Assembly: GCF_900111025.1 (NCBI RefSeq) | Contig: NZ_FOFN01000002.1 | Span: 124,001-188,000 of the forward strand | Length of the DNA stretch: 64,000 bases | Direction: 5' to 3' | Origin: Hyunsoonleella jejuensis | GTDB taxonomy: Bacteria; Bacteroidota; Bacteroidia; Flavobacteriales; Flavobacteriaceae | Shown: one piece after another, positions 35,849 through 45,594 of the stretch | Layout: each line of letters starts with the position of its first letter | Numbering within the stretch: position 1 is the first letter of the stretch | Made by a program: the position numbers and the translations under genes | Notes under the pieces: model-generated | Database searches by the model: none | Told to the model about the DNA's origin: nothing | The model's input: only the letters and a program-made list of their open reading frames with translations

Positions 35849-37437
35849 TACTGCGCGTGTATTAAGTTTTTAACAGAAGTGATGGTGTCAATTTCGTCTG
35901 CAGTTTTATCCTTCCGCCAACGTTTTATTCTGGGGAAACGTAACGCAACTCCAGATTTATGACGATTACTCAATGCAATACCTTCAAAAGCGATTTCAAA
36001 CACCAGCTCAGGTTTTACGGTACGTACTGGTCCGAATTTTTCAATAGCGTTTTTGTTCACCCACCTTGAAATTTCGGTAATTTCTTTATCCGTTAATCCA
36101 GAATAGGCTTTAGCTACTGTTACCAAACCGTCCTCTTTTTTAACCGCAAAGGTATAATCGGTGTATTTAGAACTACGCCTACCACTACCCTTTTGTGCGT
36201 AAATCATAACTGCGTCAATTGTTAGCGGGTCTACCTTCCATTTCCACCAATCGCCTTTTTTTCTTCCAACATGATACGAAGACCTCTTCTGTTTTAACAT
36301 CAGACCTTCAGAATTTATCGAACGCGCATTTTCTCTAATTCTGTGAAGTGCGTCCCACTTTTCAAATGTTATCATTTGAGAGAGTTGAATATTTTTTGGC
36401 AGTGCGATACTTGAAAATAACTGCTCTAAAATAGCTCTTCTTTTTTCTAGTGGATGCGCTCTAATGTCTTTAGCATTAAACTCCAAAATATCATATGCAT
36501 AAAATCCGATAGGCACTTCCTTTAATAGTTTTTTGGAAATATTTTTTCGATTTAATCGTTTCTGTAAATCATTGAATAACAAAACGTTGCTATCCTTTAA
36601 TGCAAGTATTTCTCCATCTACTACGAAATCATCTTTGAAGGTTTTCATTACCGCTTCAATCTCAGGGAATTGACGTGTTACAAGTTCCTCACCTCTTGAC
36701 CAAATATAAATTTCTCCATTACGTTTTACTACCTGTCCGCGAATGCCATCCCATTTGTATTCTACTTGCCAATCTTCAGGTTGACCTAAATCTATCAACT
36801 CCTTTTCCAAAGCATAAGCTAAACAAAACGGATAAGGTTTAGAATTATCATAATTGATATGGTCGCCATTTAAAAGCGCTTCAAAAGAAATCGTATTAAT
36901 ATCCCAATTCCCAATAATACTGTGCATGAGTTGATTTGCGTCGATACCCGAAAGTTTTGAAAGCGCGTTGACGAGCGTTTTCTTTGACACCCCAATTCTA
37001 AAGCTACCACCAATGAGTTTATTAAAAATAAAGCGCTCATGCATATTAAGACCAGACCATGCGTTTAACACGTATGCTTTTTTTACTTCATCCGATTTTG
37101 ATTTTAGCGCGATTATATCTTGCATCCAATCGTCAAGTGTTTTCTCTATTCTATGCGTTGGTTCAGGCAAAAGTAACGCGAGTGTTTCCCCTAAATCTCC
37201 AACGGTGCTGTAGCTTTCTAGAAACAACCATTCTGGAAGTTCAATAATTTCCATGCACCACTGTTTCATTAATGTTGTTTTTACAGGCCGTGGTGGACGT
37301 TTACCTGTAAATATAGCAATGAGCCATAGCTTATCTTTAACAGAGGCTTTTGTAAAATAATCTACCAATGCTTGTATTTTCGCATTGGTTTTATTGGTGA
37401 TTTCTATGGCGTTAATTAAATCAACAAAGTCTCTCAT
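35848..37437 (-). CDS. ATP-dependent DNA ligase (repair operon type)
   Basis: 529 residues. An N-terminal DNA-binding domain (about 1-205), the adenylation domain with the active lysine in YKWDGIRG (near residue 229), DGEILAL, EGLMLK and WWKWK, and a C-terminal OB fold (SGLTDKEI). This is the LigB/LigC-like ligase of the bacterial repair operon rather than the NAD-dependent replication ligase. Overlaps the exonuclease gene by four bases (ATGA). Confidence 0.93.
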   Translation of the reverse strand: MRDFVDLINAIEITNKTNAKIQALVDYFTKASVKDKLWLIAIFTGKRPPRPVKTTLMKQWCMEIIELPEWLFLESYSTVGDLGETLALLLPEPTHRIEKTLDDWMQDIIALKSKSDEVKKAYVLNAWSGLNMHERFIFNKLIGGSFRIGVSKKTLVNALSKLSGIDANQLMHSIIGNWDINTISFEALLNGDHINYDNSKPYPFCLAYALEKELIDLGQPEDWQVEYKWDGIRGQVVKRNGEIYIWSRGEELVTRQFPEIEAVMKTFKDDFVVDGEILALKDSNVLLFNDLQKRLNRKNISKKLLKEVPIGFYAYDILEFNAKDIRAHPLEKRRAILEQLFSSIALPKNIQLSQMITFEKWDALHRIRENARSINSEGLMLKQKRSSYHVGRKKGDWWKWKVDPLTIDAVMIYAQKGSGRRSSKYTDYTFAVKKEDGLVTVAKAYSGLTDKEITEISRWVNKNAIEKFGPVRTVKPELVFEIAFEGIALSNRHKSGVALRFPRIKRWRKDKTADEIDTITSVKNLIHAQ

Positions 37438-38447
37438 GCTGTAGCTTTTGTTTCCGCATCATTTAGTTGCTCCTCACCATATTCGGTTTTAACTTCTGCT
37501 GCAGGAATGCCTATTTCATTTAAATATTTAGCGAATGTAGCTTGAGAACCATGGGTAACATATACTTTTTTTGCCTCAGTGGCTTTCACAGCATCAATTA
37601 AACCGTTCCAATCCGCGTGGTCACTCACCGGAAAACCTGCGTCTACGGCACGCCATCGTCTATTACCGCGTATTTGCATCCAGCCCGAACACACAGCGGT
37701 CGCTGCATTAGGAATACGTTTTAATAAGCGAGATCCTAATAAAGCTGGTGGTAAAATCACGATTTTATTTTGAATATCGGTTTTGTTGAAATCAGCTGTT
37801 ATTAAGCTTGTTTTTGGCAAAGTTATATCTGTGCTTTCTATAGCTTCATTCAAATTATGAATGGCACTGTGTACGTATATATCATCAACTCCATCTAGCA
37901 TTTTCATGATACGCTGTGCTTTCCCAAGGGAATATCCAAAAAACACACTCGTTCTATTATTTGCTTGGTTTGTAGCTATCCAATTGCGCATCTGTTGTTT
38001 TAAAACGGCATCTGGTAGCCATTCATAAATAGGCAGTCCAAAAGTGCTTTCGGTAATAAATTCATGACATTTTACAGGTTCAAATGGAATGGTGACATCA
38101 TCTGAAGTTGTTTTATAATCCCCTGTAAAAACAAGGACAAAGCCCTTGTATTCTAGACGAATTTGTGCAGAACCAATAATATGTCCAGCGGGATGAAAAC
38201 TTACTTTAACACCATTAATATTTATGGGCTCATTATACCCTAAACTTTCAATATTGATTTCTGCATTGATGCGATGTTGTAAAATAGGTTTTGAATGATG
38301 GTGGCATAAGTACCGTTTCATACCCCAACGTGCATGATCTGCATGCCCATGAGAAATCACAGCATAATCCACAGGATACCACGGATCGAGATAGAACCTT
38401 CCTGGGATACAATACAGTCCTTTTTTTGTAAAACGGATTAATTTCAA
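37434..38447 (-). CDS. Ligase-associated DNA damage response exonuclease
   Basis: A beta-CASP metallo-beta-lactamase nuclease of 337 residues with SHGHADHARWG, FHPAGHIIGSAQ, FTGDY, and the C-terminal VSDHADW. First gene of the operon. All four partners overlap or nearly touch, so they are made as a set for DNA damage repair. A 38,448-38,633 gap upstream must hold the promoter; no clear box was found. Confidence 0.9.
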   Translation of the reverse strand: MKLIRFTKKGLYCIPGRFYLDPWYPVDYAVISHGHADHARWGMKRYLCHHHSKPILQHRINAEINIESLGYNEPININGVKVSFHPAGHIIGSAQIRLEYKGFVLVFTGDYKTTSDDVTIPFEPVKCHEFITESTFGLPIYEWLPDAVLKQQMRNWIATNQANNRTSVFFGYSLGKAQRIMKMLDGVDDIYVHSAIHNLNEAIESTDITLPKTSLITADFNKTDIQNKIVILPPALLGSRLLKRIPNAATAVCSGWMQIRGNRRWRAVDAGFPVSDHADWNGLIDAVKATEAKKVYVTHGSQATFAKYLNEIGIPAAEVKTEYGEEQLNDAETKATA

Positions 38448-38633
38448 AAAATGTGCAATTTTTAATAAAAATACAAATTAGATGTTAGTTGTTCACTTTA
38501 CTATTACCTTTTTAGAAAAAAATGAGAGACTTATTTTAAGATTACGTTATCTAAAGCGTTATGGTTTTAATGATTTCAGTTAAGGCTATTGATGAAAAAG
38601 CTTTAAATTCACAAAAAATAAAAATGTATTTAT

Positions 38634-38792
38634 ATGTCTATACTCACAATTCTCTTAAACATACTTTTGCCTCCGCTAGCTGTTGTTTTAAAACATGGTT
38701 TAAGCGGCAAATTTTTAATTAATGTATTGCTTACTTTAGTTGGGTGGTTACCCGGTGTGGTGCATGCATTTTATGTAAATCAAAACAAATAA
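38634..38792 (+). CDS. YqaE/Pmp3 family membrane protein
   Basis: A 52-residue ORF from ATG to TAA: MSILTILLNILLPPLAVVLK, then HGLSGKFLIN and VLLTLVGWLPGVVHAFYV. Two membrane helices, the PPLAV and the G-W-LPG-V-HA-Y motifs are exactly the Pmp3/UPF0057 family, linked to salt and membrane-potential stress in many organisms. It ends on a terminator that overlaps the stop codon. Being short it is easily missed. Confidence 0.93.
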   Translation: MSILTILLNILLPPLAVVLKHGLSGKFLINVLLTLVGWLPGVVHAFYVNQNK

Positions 38793-38820
38793 AAAAAGAG
38801 GCACTACGGCCCCTTTTTTT
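38791..38820 (+). terminator. Terminator after the YqaE/Pmp3 gene
   Basis: AAAAAAAG (38791-38798) pairs with CTTTTTTT (38813-38820) and GGC with GCC, with one mismatch between. The long A and T runs let it serve both this gene and the convergent hsp20 gene. Confidence 0.7.
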
Positions 38821-38838
38821 ATCTTCAGATAATTTCCA

Positions 38839-39318
38839 TTATGAAATTTTAATCGTGCGTGCTGGTTTTGGCTTAGCTTCTTCACGCTTTGGCAACTGAA
38901 TGCTTAAGATACCATCTTCATATTTTGCCTTGATCTTATCATCATCGATGGAATCTGGTAAGGTAAAAGTTCTTTTAAAACTTCTATAGCCAAATTCTCT
39001 TCTGGTAAAATTATCCTCGTTGTTCTCAGTTTCTTCCTTTACTTCAGCGGATACAGATAATACATCTTTATCTACGTCTATATTAAAATCGTCTTTTTTC
39101 ATTCCTGGAACAGCCATATCTACAAAATAATCATCCTTTGTTTCTCTTACATTAACTTTAGGAACAGCAACTCCGGATGTAATAGTATTTGCTAATACAG
39201 GTTGAAATGGATTAACATTAAATAAATCGTCTATCCAGTTAGACCAATTACCATGTGAAACGCTTAATTTTTTGTTAGTGTCATGTCCGTTTTTTGGAAT
39301 ATTCATTAATGTGCTCAT
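38839..39318 (-). CDS. Small heat shock protein, Hsp20/alpha-crystallin family
   Basis: A 159-residue chaperone that holds unfolding proteins in solution. The alpha-crystallin domain (about residues 50-150) shows YFVDMAVPGMKKDDFNIDVD in parts, FTRREFGYRSFKRTFTLP and the ending GILSIQLPKRE, with the I-x-I-like tail RTIKIS. Single gene with its own upstream region of 188 bases. Heat or stress control is likely but no element is recognised. Confidence 0.93.
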   Translation of the reverse strand: MSTLMNIPKNGHDTNKKLSVSHGNWSNWIDDLFNVNPFQPVLANTITSGVAVPKVNVRETKDDYFVDMAVPGMKKDDFNIDVDKDVLSVSAEVKEETENNEDNFTRREFGYRSFKRTFTLPDSIDDDKIKAKYEDGILSIQLPKREEAKPKPARTIKIS

Positions 39319-39506
39319 AATTCTATAATTTTTTTGTTATACTTTTAGTTTTAATAACGAGTGAAGCGTTTTAAACTTCAGTCTAGTATAAGCAAATGAA
39401 ATGCCAAAGGCCAAAGCCTTTTTATATGCGTCAAAATGACACTTGTAGTAATTATTTTTGTGTCAAAACGTCACTATTGCCCTTAAAAAATAGATTAAAC
39501 TCTAAA

Positions 39507-40067
39507 CTAGGATTGTTCGTCTTCTGAAGAAATGGGCTCTACTTCTCCAGTATATCGTATAAAAAATCGTGAAGTACTTCTTAAAACTATTTCACTATTG
39601 TAGTTAGGGAATAATGTAATTGTAACATTAAAATTTTCTAAATTGCTCTTAGCTTTAAACGAAATAATTTTACTGTTGCTTTTTCCCTCTTCAATCCTAT
39701 ACTCATCCATTACCCCATTAAACTGTATTGCTCCATCTCTACCGTCATAGGCTATCTGCATTTGACGTTCGCCATAATATGGTAAATATGAAGTGACACT
39801 ATCACCCTTAATCGTTAAAAAGTTTGGGTTTCCAATTAAATTTATGGCACTAGCGCTGTTTCCAGCTGCTAACAATTGAGATGATAATACCTGAGACATT
39901 GCATTTGTTAATTGAGGGTAAGCCCACTGGCTTTCAATTGTAAACTCTCGAGAATTTACCAAATCATTAAAAGCCTTTGTTTGAGATGGTGCTATTATTT
40001 CTTTTGAAGATTTACAGCCTATTACTGTGACCATAAGTACGATTAAAAACAAACCTATACGCTTCAT
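39507..40067 (-). CDS. DUF4251 lipoprotein
   Basis: 186 residues, lipobox VIGC (Cys 18), a short polar linker, then a single beta-rich domain (VNSREFTIESQWAYPQ, YLPYYGERQMQIAYDG, KAKSNLENFNVTITLFPNYNSEIVLRSTSRFFIRYTGE in part). This is the DUF4251 pattern common in Bacteroidota, function unknown. Monocistronic. Confidence 0.85.
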   Translation of the reverse strand: MKRIGLFLIVLMVTVIGCKSSKEIIAPSQTKAFNDLVNSREFTIESQWAYPQLTNAMSQVLSSQLLAAGNSASAINLIGNPNFLTIKGDSVTSYLPYYGERQMQIAYDGRDGAIQFNGVMDEYRIEEGKSNSKIISFKAKSNLENFNVTITLFPNYNSEIVLRSTSRFFIRYTGEVEPISSEDEQS

Positions 40068-40165
40068 AACTTTAGTTTTATTTCAATTTACGAAATAGAG
40101 AAATACAATTGTTATAAATAATAGTTAAAATCAACCAAACCCAAAGAAGTCCATTTTAAATAGAC

Positions 40166-41470
40166 TTATTGCGGACTCCTAACTTTTAAAGATGCTAAGA
40201 TTAAAAACAGTAAAAAACCTAAAGTAAGATAACTTATGTTGGAATAAGAGCCTAAAATAGTATAGCAATAGCTAAACAAACTTGGAGCAATAGCACTTGC
40301 TATTACTAGAAAACTCATCGCTTTCCCAGTAATTGCGCCTAAGTGTTTTCTGCCGAAATATCTAGGCCATGTTACGGCATTTACTACAGCAAATAAACCA
40401 CCAAATACACCTAAACCAAAAATTAAAAGATATACACCAAATTGCTGTCCTAAAAATAATAAACCTAATGAAGCCAATACGCCCGCAAATAACATACTGT
40501 ATAAATACACAATGTGACTTATATAATCGCTCAAAATATTACATGTTGTTGATACAATAATAGCTATAACAGATATAGGCAAAAACACAGCAATGGCCTG
40601 AAGTTTTGTATAGTCTTGACTGGAAAAAATTGAAATCACATGAAATGTAAATCCTGTTACAAAAAAACTATTAAAAGCCAAGGCTAAACCAATCATCCAA
40701 AACGCACGCGTTTGTTTAGCTTCCTTTAAAGTGAAATGTTTTTCTTTTTTGCTTACTTTTTTAGACTTCGTTTTTTTTATTTTCCCATCTGGTTTTAACC
40801 CTAATTCTTCAGGGTTATTTCGATAAAACTGAATTACTACTATACTAAATATAAAAAGACAAAGTGCAAGTATTTGCCACGAACCTTCCCAACCATAATT
40901 ATCCACCAAATAATTAATGAAAATAGGCGCACTTGAAAAACCTAAGGATACCGTAATACTACTTATTGCATTTATTTTACCCCTGTGTTGATCAAACCAT
41001 ATCATTATCATATTTCTGGAAGACATAGTTAATACGCCCTGACCAAAAAAACGAATAGCGAAAAACAGTAGCGTGATTATTACGAAAGGGATACCCCATG
41101 ATTTTTTAACATTGAGAATAGATTGTATGGCTTCACTAATATGAACAGATTTTGAACATAATAACAGTGAGAAACAGAGAAATAGGGCAGAAAAAAAAGC
41201 AACGTATCTTGCACCAAATCTATCAAATAAAACACCTGCCCTGGCTACAAAAAAAGCACTTAACAAAGTACCAAACATATAGGCATTACTAAACTGATTC
41301 CTAGTTAATCCTAGCGCATCTTTAACGGGGTCGGTAAAAACCGAAACACCAACGGTCTGTCCTGGAATACTCGCCAAAATACCTGCGCTTCCAACTACAA
41401 GAATTATATATCCATAGAAAAACGGAAATGCTTTTGGGTTTACAAAGGAAAACTTATTTAAATGTTTCAT
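40166..41470 (-). CDS. MFS transporter
   Basis: A 434-residue major facilitator with about 12 helices and a basic central loop (KIKKTKSKKVSKKEK). It resembles the oxalate/formate-antiporter and monocarboxylate-like branch (PGQTVGVSVFTDP, RNQFSNAYMFGTL, RAGVLFDRFGARY). Substrate not deducible. Lies 19 bases downstream of the GT9 gene stop on the same strand, so possibly at the end of the transhydrogenase operon. Confidence 0.82.
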   Translation of the reverse strand: MKHLNKFSFVNPKAFPFFYGYIILVVGSAGILASIPGQTVGVSVFTDPVKDALGLTRNQFSNAYMFGTLLSAFFVARAGVLFDRFGARYVAFFSALFLCFSLLLCSKSVHISEAIQSILNVKKSWGIPFVIITLLFFAIRFFGQGVLTMSSRNMIMIWFDQHRGKINAISSITVSLGFSSAPIFINYLVDNYGWEGSWQILALCLFIFSIVVIQFYRNNPEELGLKPDGKIKKTKSKKVSKKEKHFTLKEAKQTRAFWMIGLALAFNSFFVTGFTFHVISIFSSQDYTKLQAIAVFLPISVIAIIVSTTCNILSDYISHIVYLYSMLFAGVLASLGLLFLGQQFGVYLLIFGLGVFGGLFAVVNAVTWPRYFGRKHLGAITGKAMSFLVIASAIAPSLFSYCYTILGSYSNISYLTLGFLLFLILASLKVRSPQ

Positions 41471-41489
41471 AGCGATAGATGCATCTCAA

Positions 41490-42548
41490 CTAAATGGGTG
41501 CGTTCAATATGCTACTTATAGATGCTATACAATCCTCTTGCGATTTCACTTTGGTATGAAGCGCTAAACTACCATTGCCATAAGGCCCATAAATAGCTTG
41601 ATTATCTCTTGAAAATAAACCAACGGTTGGTGTTAACGCTGCGCTTGCTAGGTGCATTACGCCATTATCAGCAGCTATAAAAATTGAAGTGTTTGCAATA
41701 ATGCCACCCATTTCGCGAATATCTTTACTATAAAAGTTAGGTGCCTTGAAGTTTATTTTTGAAATGTTTTCTATGGGTAACATTTCAATAATATTATATG
41801 CTTTGGCAAAATTATCAGTTAGTTTCGCATAGAATGATTCCCACCACTCTTCCGAGTAGCATTTATTACCTGTAGCGTTCGTATAAATACAAATGGTTGG
41901 TTTTTCATTTTTCACTAAATTATTTAATACTTGTTTGCCATTTGAAATTTCATCAACAGAGAGCTTTAAATTTAAAACCGGGAGGGGATTATAATTTTCT
42001 GGATATCCCAACTTAGAAAGATACCATCTTAAATTGTACACCGGATATTTAGAAATATGCAGGTAATCGTCATACCTTGCCTGTATATCCTTGTGAACAT
42101 CACCAAAAACCTTAAGTGGAGCTTTGGCTAGATTTGTTAACAATCTACCAGACGATGAATCCTTATCGCCATTAATTACCATATCATAACGTTTTCGTTT
42201 TATGGAAACCCAACACATGACGTACTTGAATAAATTGCTAAAAGGTTTTCTAGGTAGTTGATAGATTTTATTGATAGATGGGTAATTTTCAAAAACTGGA
42301 TACGCTACACCGCCTTTTACAAACAAATCAATTTCACATTCTGGAAACGTATTTTCTACCTCTTGAACTAGTGGTGTGGTTAAAAGCTGATTTCCTAGAC
42401 GATGATTTGGTCTTATAATTAAAACCTTTTTTATAATAATATTTTTACCAACCTCAAGCGTTGGCTCTAAATACGAACTCCCTACCCTCTTGGTAAGTGC
42501 ATTCATTACCAGTCGTCGCTTTTGATTAACCCAACTTTTAAAGCTCAT
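41490..42548 (-). CDS. Family 9 glycosyltransferase (heptosyltransferase-like)
   Basis: A 352-residue GT9 enzyme, related to ADP-heptose:LPS heptosyltransferases. Seen: VLIIRPNHRLGNQLLTTPLVQE, CIYTNATGNKCYSEEWW, and the donor-binding TSIFIAADNGVMHLASAA. It probably builds the LPS core or another surface glycan. Its start overlaps the pntB stop by one base, although the roles are unrelated. Confidence 0.87.
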   Translation of the reverse strand: MSFKSWVNQKRRLVMNALTKRVGSSYLEPTLEVGKNIIIKKVLIIRPNHRLGNQLLTTPLVQEVENTFPECEIDLFVKGGVAYPVFENYPSINKIYQLPRKPFSNLFKYVMCWVSIKRKRYDMVINGDKDSSSGRLLTNLAKAPLKVFGDVHKDIQARYDDYLHISKYPVYNLRWYLSKLGYPENYNPLPVLNLKLSVDEISNGKQVLNNLVKNEKPTICIYTNATGNKCYSEEWWESFYAKLTDNFAKAYNIIEMLPIENISKINFKAPNFYSKDIREMGGIIANTSIFIAADNGVMHLASAALTPTVGLFSRDNQAIYGPYGNGSLALHTKVKSQEDCIASISSILNAPI

Positions 42549-43927
42549 TACATGTTTTTAAGTTCACTTACCAAATCGGTTAATGCAGCTTTAGCATCAC
42601 CGAATAACATCGATGTTTTAGAATTGAAAAACAATTCATTTTGAATTCCTGCATAACCAGCATTCATACTTCGTTTGTTGACAACGATGTGTTTTGCATT
42701 TTCAACATCTAATATAGGCATTCCATATATAGGGCTAGAAGGATCGTTATGTGCAGCTGGGTTAACTACATCATTGGCCCCAACGACTAAAACCACATCG
42801 GTATTCGTGAATTGAGGGTTAATATCATCCATTTCTACCAATAAATCATAATCTACATTAGATTCAGCTAATAAAACATTCATATGCCCAGGCATTCTTC
42901 CTGCCACAGGATGTACCGCATATTTTACGTTTACCCCCTTTTTCGATAAAATTTCTTCTAATTCATGAATAACATGTTGCGCTTGGGCAACTGCCAATCC
43001 ATAGCCCGGAACAATAATCACATTAGTAGCATAATTCATCATTATCGCAGCATCACTGGCTGTAGTTTTCTTAATAGTTCCTTGAGTTTTACCAGACCCA
43101 ACAACAGCCTCATCGCCGCCAAAAGCACCAAATATCACCGAAGCAAGTGTTCTATTCATGGCTTTACACATTGCTACAGTAAGTATAATTCCAGCAGATC
43201 CTACTAAAATACCACCAACGAGCATAACCATATTATCATAAAGAATTCCTGTAATAGCTGCGGCGATACCCGTAAGTGAATTTAATAACGAAATCACTAC
43301 AGGCATATCGGCACCTCCAATAGGCAGCACAAACAATACGCCGTAAATAAGTCCGCCAACTAAAATACCATATGTAAACAGAGGGCTGTGGTTTCCTGTA
43401 ACTATCATAAATACCGCAATGGCCATAATAGCTAAAAAGAAAATATTATTAATACTATTATACTGAGGTAATTTCACTACACTTTTTAGCGAGCCATTCA
43501 ATTTTCCCCAAGCAACTAAACTACCTGAGAACGTGATGGCACCGATGATAATACCGGATACAATAGTGGTAGCTTGAAGCGTGTCGTCAACCGATTTACT
43601 AAATTCTACCAACCCGATTAATGCAGCACTAGCCCCTCCAAAGCCATTAAATAAGGATACAAGTTCTGGCATTTTTGTCATTTCAACCTTAATAGCTATT
43701 AAGTAGCCAATAATACCTCCCAAAGCAATGGCAACCCCAATAAGAATGTAGATAAACGGTGCGACTTTTATATCATGAATAAAAATAGTACCAAGTATTG
43801 CCAGCCCCATACCAATAGCTGCAACCATATTACCGCTTTTAGCGGTATCTGGATGACCCAATCGTTTTAAACCTACAATAAATGTTACTGTAGCAATCAA
43901 ATAAATTACGCTTAATAAAACACTCAT
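42548..43927 (-). CDS. pntB: NAD(P) transhydrogenase subunit beta
   Basis: 459 residues: eight or nine membrane helices making the proton channel, then the NADP-binding domain III with VPGYGLAVAQAQHVI, HPVAGRMPGHMNVLLAE and VVGANDVVNPAAHND. Together with the two alpha parts it uses proton flow to make NADPH from NADH. Its start overlaps the stop of the alpha-2 gene by one base. Confidence 0.96.
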   Translation of the reverse strand: MSVLLSVIYLIATVTFIVGLKRLGHPDTAKSGNMVAAIGMGLAILGTIFIHDIKVAPFIYILIGVAIALGGIIGYLIAIKVEMTKMPELVSLFNGFGGASAALIGLVEFSKSVDDTLQATTIVSGIIIGAITFSGSLVAWGKLNGSLKSVVKLPQYNSINNIFFLAIMAIAVFMIVTGNHSPLFTYGILVGGLIYGVLFVLPIGGADMPVVISLLNSLTGIAAAITGILYDNMVMLVGGILVGSAGIILTVAMCKAMNRTLASVIFGAFGGDEAVVGSGKTQGTIKKTTASDAAIMMNYATNVIIVPGYGLAVAQAQHVIHELEEILSKKGVNVKYAVHPVAGRMPGHMNVLLAESNVDYDLLVEMDDINPQFTNTDVVLVVGANDVVNPAAHNDPSSPIYGMPILDVENAKHIVVNKRSMNAGYAGIQNELFFNSKTSMLFGDAKAALTDLVSELKNM

Positions 43928-44235
43928 TACTTTCTCTTTTTAAACATTTGTAACATTCTGTTGGTAACCGCAAAACCTCCAACAACATTTATAATTCCAA
44001 ATACAACAGCTATAAACCCAAGTGATAATGCTAAATAATCATCAGGACTAGAATGAAGCATAACTAATATTGCTCCTACAATTACAACACCACTTAAGGC
44101 ATTAGCGCCAGACATTAATGGGGTATGCAAAACAGCAGGAATACTTTTTATAACCTCTATGCCAACAAAAATGGCTAAAATAAGTATGTAAACAATCTGT
44201 AGATTATCACTAATAAATTGAATGAATTCGTTCAT
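43927..44235 (-). CDS. pntAB: NAD(P) transhydrogenase subunit alpha, part 2 (membrane)
   Basis: 102 residues with three membrane helices (IVYILILAIFVGIEVI, VVIVGAILVML, LALSLGFIAVVFGIINVVGG) and the conserved TPLMSGANALSGVV and TNRMLQMFKKR. This is the membrane part that is fused to the alpha subunit in E. coli but separate here, as in many bacteria. Five bases from the part-1 gene. Confidence 0.94.
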   Translation of the reverse strand: MNEFIQFISDNLQIVYILILAIFVGIEVIKSIPAVLHTPLMSGANALSGVVIVGAILVMLHSSPDDYLALSLGFIAVVFGIINVVGGFAVTNRMLQMFKKRK

Positions 44236-44239
44236 GATT

Positions 44240-45340
44240 TTAGTTTTTTCGGATAGTTCCTTCTTTAATAATTAGAGTTTCATCAGTTATTTCTTCTTCT
44301 AAATCCCAATTAAATTTGGCGTCTTCAGTTAAATGCACTAAAAAATTATAGATGTTCTTTGCATATAATTCACTCGCGTTGGTAGAAACACTTTCAGGTG
44401 CTATAGTAGTTCCAATTACCTTTACTCCGTTTACAAATACCGTTTCATTAAGTTTGCTCAACTCGCAGTTACCACCTTGTGCCGCAGCCAAATCGATAAT
44501 AACAGCACCATTTTTCATCTGTTCTACCTGTTCCTTCGTGATTAAAGTTGGCGCTTTTCTCCCTGGAATATTTGCAGTTGTAATTACCAAATCTGCTTGA
44601 AATAATGATTTGTTTACAGCTTCCTTTTGCTTTCTTACATAATCTTCTGAAGCCTCTGTAGCATAACCTCCTTCAGATTGCTCGCCTTGATTGTCGACTG
44701 AAATAAATTTAGCACCTAAAGATTCTGCTTGCTCTTTTGTTTCGCTTCTAATATCGGTGGCCTCTACAACAGCTCCCAATCGTTTTGCTGTAGCTATTGC
44801 TTGTAATCCAGCCACACCAACCCCGTAAATCAATACTTTAGATGGCGTGATAGTACCTGCGGCAGTCATCATTAACGGAAAAATCTTAGTCATTTCATAA
44901 GCTCCAAGAATTACAGCTTTATAACCTGCAAGGTTATTTTGAGAGCTCAATACATCCATATCCTGTGCTCTAGAAATTCTTGGCATCGCGTCCATGGAAA
45001 AGGCTGAAGCACCTTTAGCAGCTATAGCTTTAATGAGTTTTGGGTTCGACTTATGATAGAGCTGACTTATTAGAACGTGACTTTTATCCACTAATTTTAA
45101 ATCCTCTTCATCAAACGGATTAATCTTAATCAGAACATCAGCTTCCTTAAATACAACACCTCGTTTTTCGATATTAGCACCAACTTCAGTAAAATTCTCG
45201 TCTTTGTATGAAGATGCTTCTCCAGCTGATTCTTCAACTATTACCGTAAAGCCTTTTGCAATTAATTGTTTAGCAATATTTGGAGATAATGAAACCCGCT
45301 TTTCGCCTTTTTGGGTTTCTTTTAGAATACCAATTTTCAT
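44240..45340 (-). CDS. pntAA: NAD(P) transhydrogenase subunit alpha, part 1 (NAD-binding)
   Basis: 366 residues: KETQKGEKRVSLSP at the start, the NAD site GVGVAGLQAIATAKRLGA, VVEATDIRSE, ITTANIPGRKAP and DLAAAQGGNCE. Cytosolic domain I of the three-subunit transhydrogenase. First gene of a pntAA-pntAB-pntB operon that runs on into GT9 and perhaps MFS genes. On the minus strand a TATCTTTG box (complement at 45444-45451) about 100 bases upstream fits a -7 element. Confidence 0.95.
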   Translation of the reverse strand: MKIGILKETQKGEKRVSLSPNIAKQLIAKGFTVIVEESAGEASSYKDENFTEVGANIEKRGVVFKEADVLIKINPFDEEDLKLVDKSHVLISQLYHKSNPKLIKAIAAKGASAFSMDAMPRISRAQDMDVLSSQNNLAGYKAVILGAYEMTKIFPLMMTAAGTITPSKVLIYGVGVAGLQAIATAKRLGAVVEATDIRSETKEQAESLGAKFISVDNQGEQSEGGYATEASEDYVRKQKEAVNKSLFQADLVITTANIPGRKAPTLITKEQVEQMKNGAVIIDLAAAQGGNCELSKLNETVFVNGVKVIGTTIAPESVSTNASELYAKNIYNFLVHLTEDAKFNWDLEEEITDETLIIKEGTIRKN

Positions 45341-45594
45341 TTTGGTTTGGTTTGTTTAGTTTGTTTTTTGAAAAAGAAATAAAGCGTTTTAATAGAATTA
45401 GTACCCTATAACAACTTGTTAACTTTAACATAAAATTAAGAAACAAAGATAACCAAATAGCGCTATTCTACACTCACAGAAAAATACTTTTACGAATAGT
45501 TTAGTATAACCCAATTTTTGTTGAAAAGCTTTTAAAAATAAAGGATATACATCTAAATTTAGTTATTACAAAAATTGGTGGTTGTTTAAAAAAT

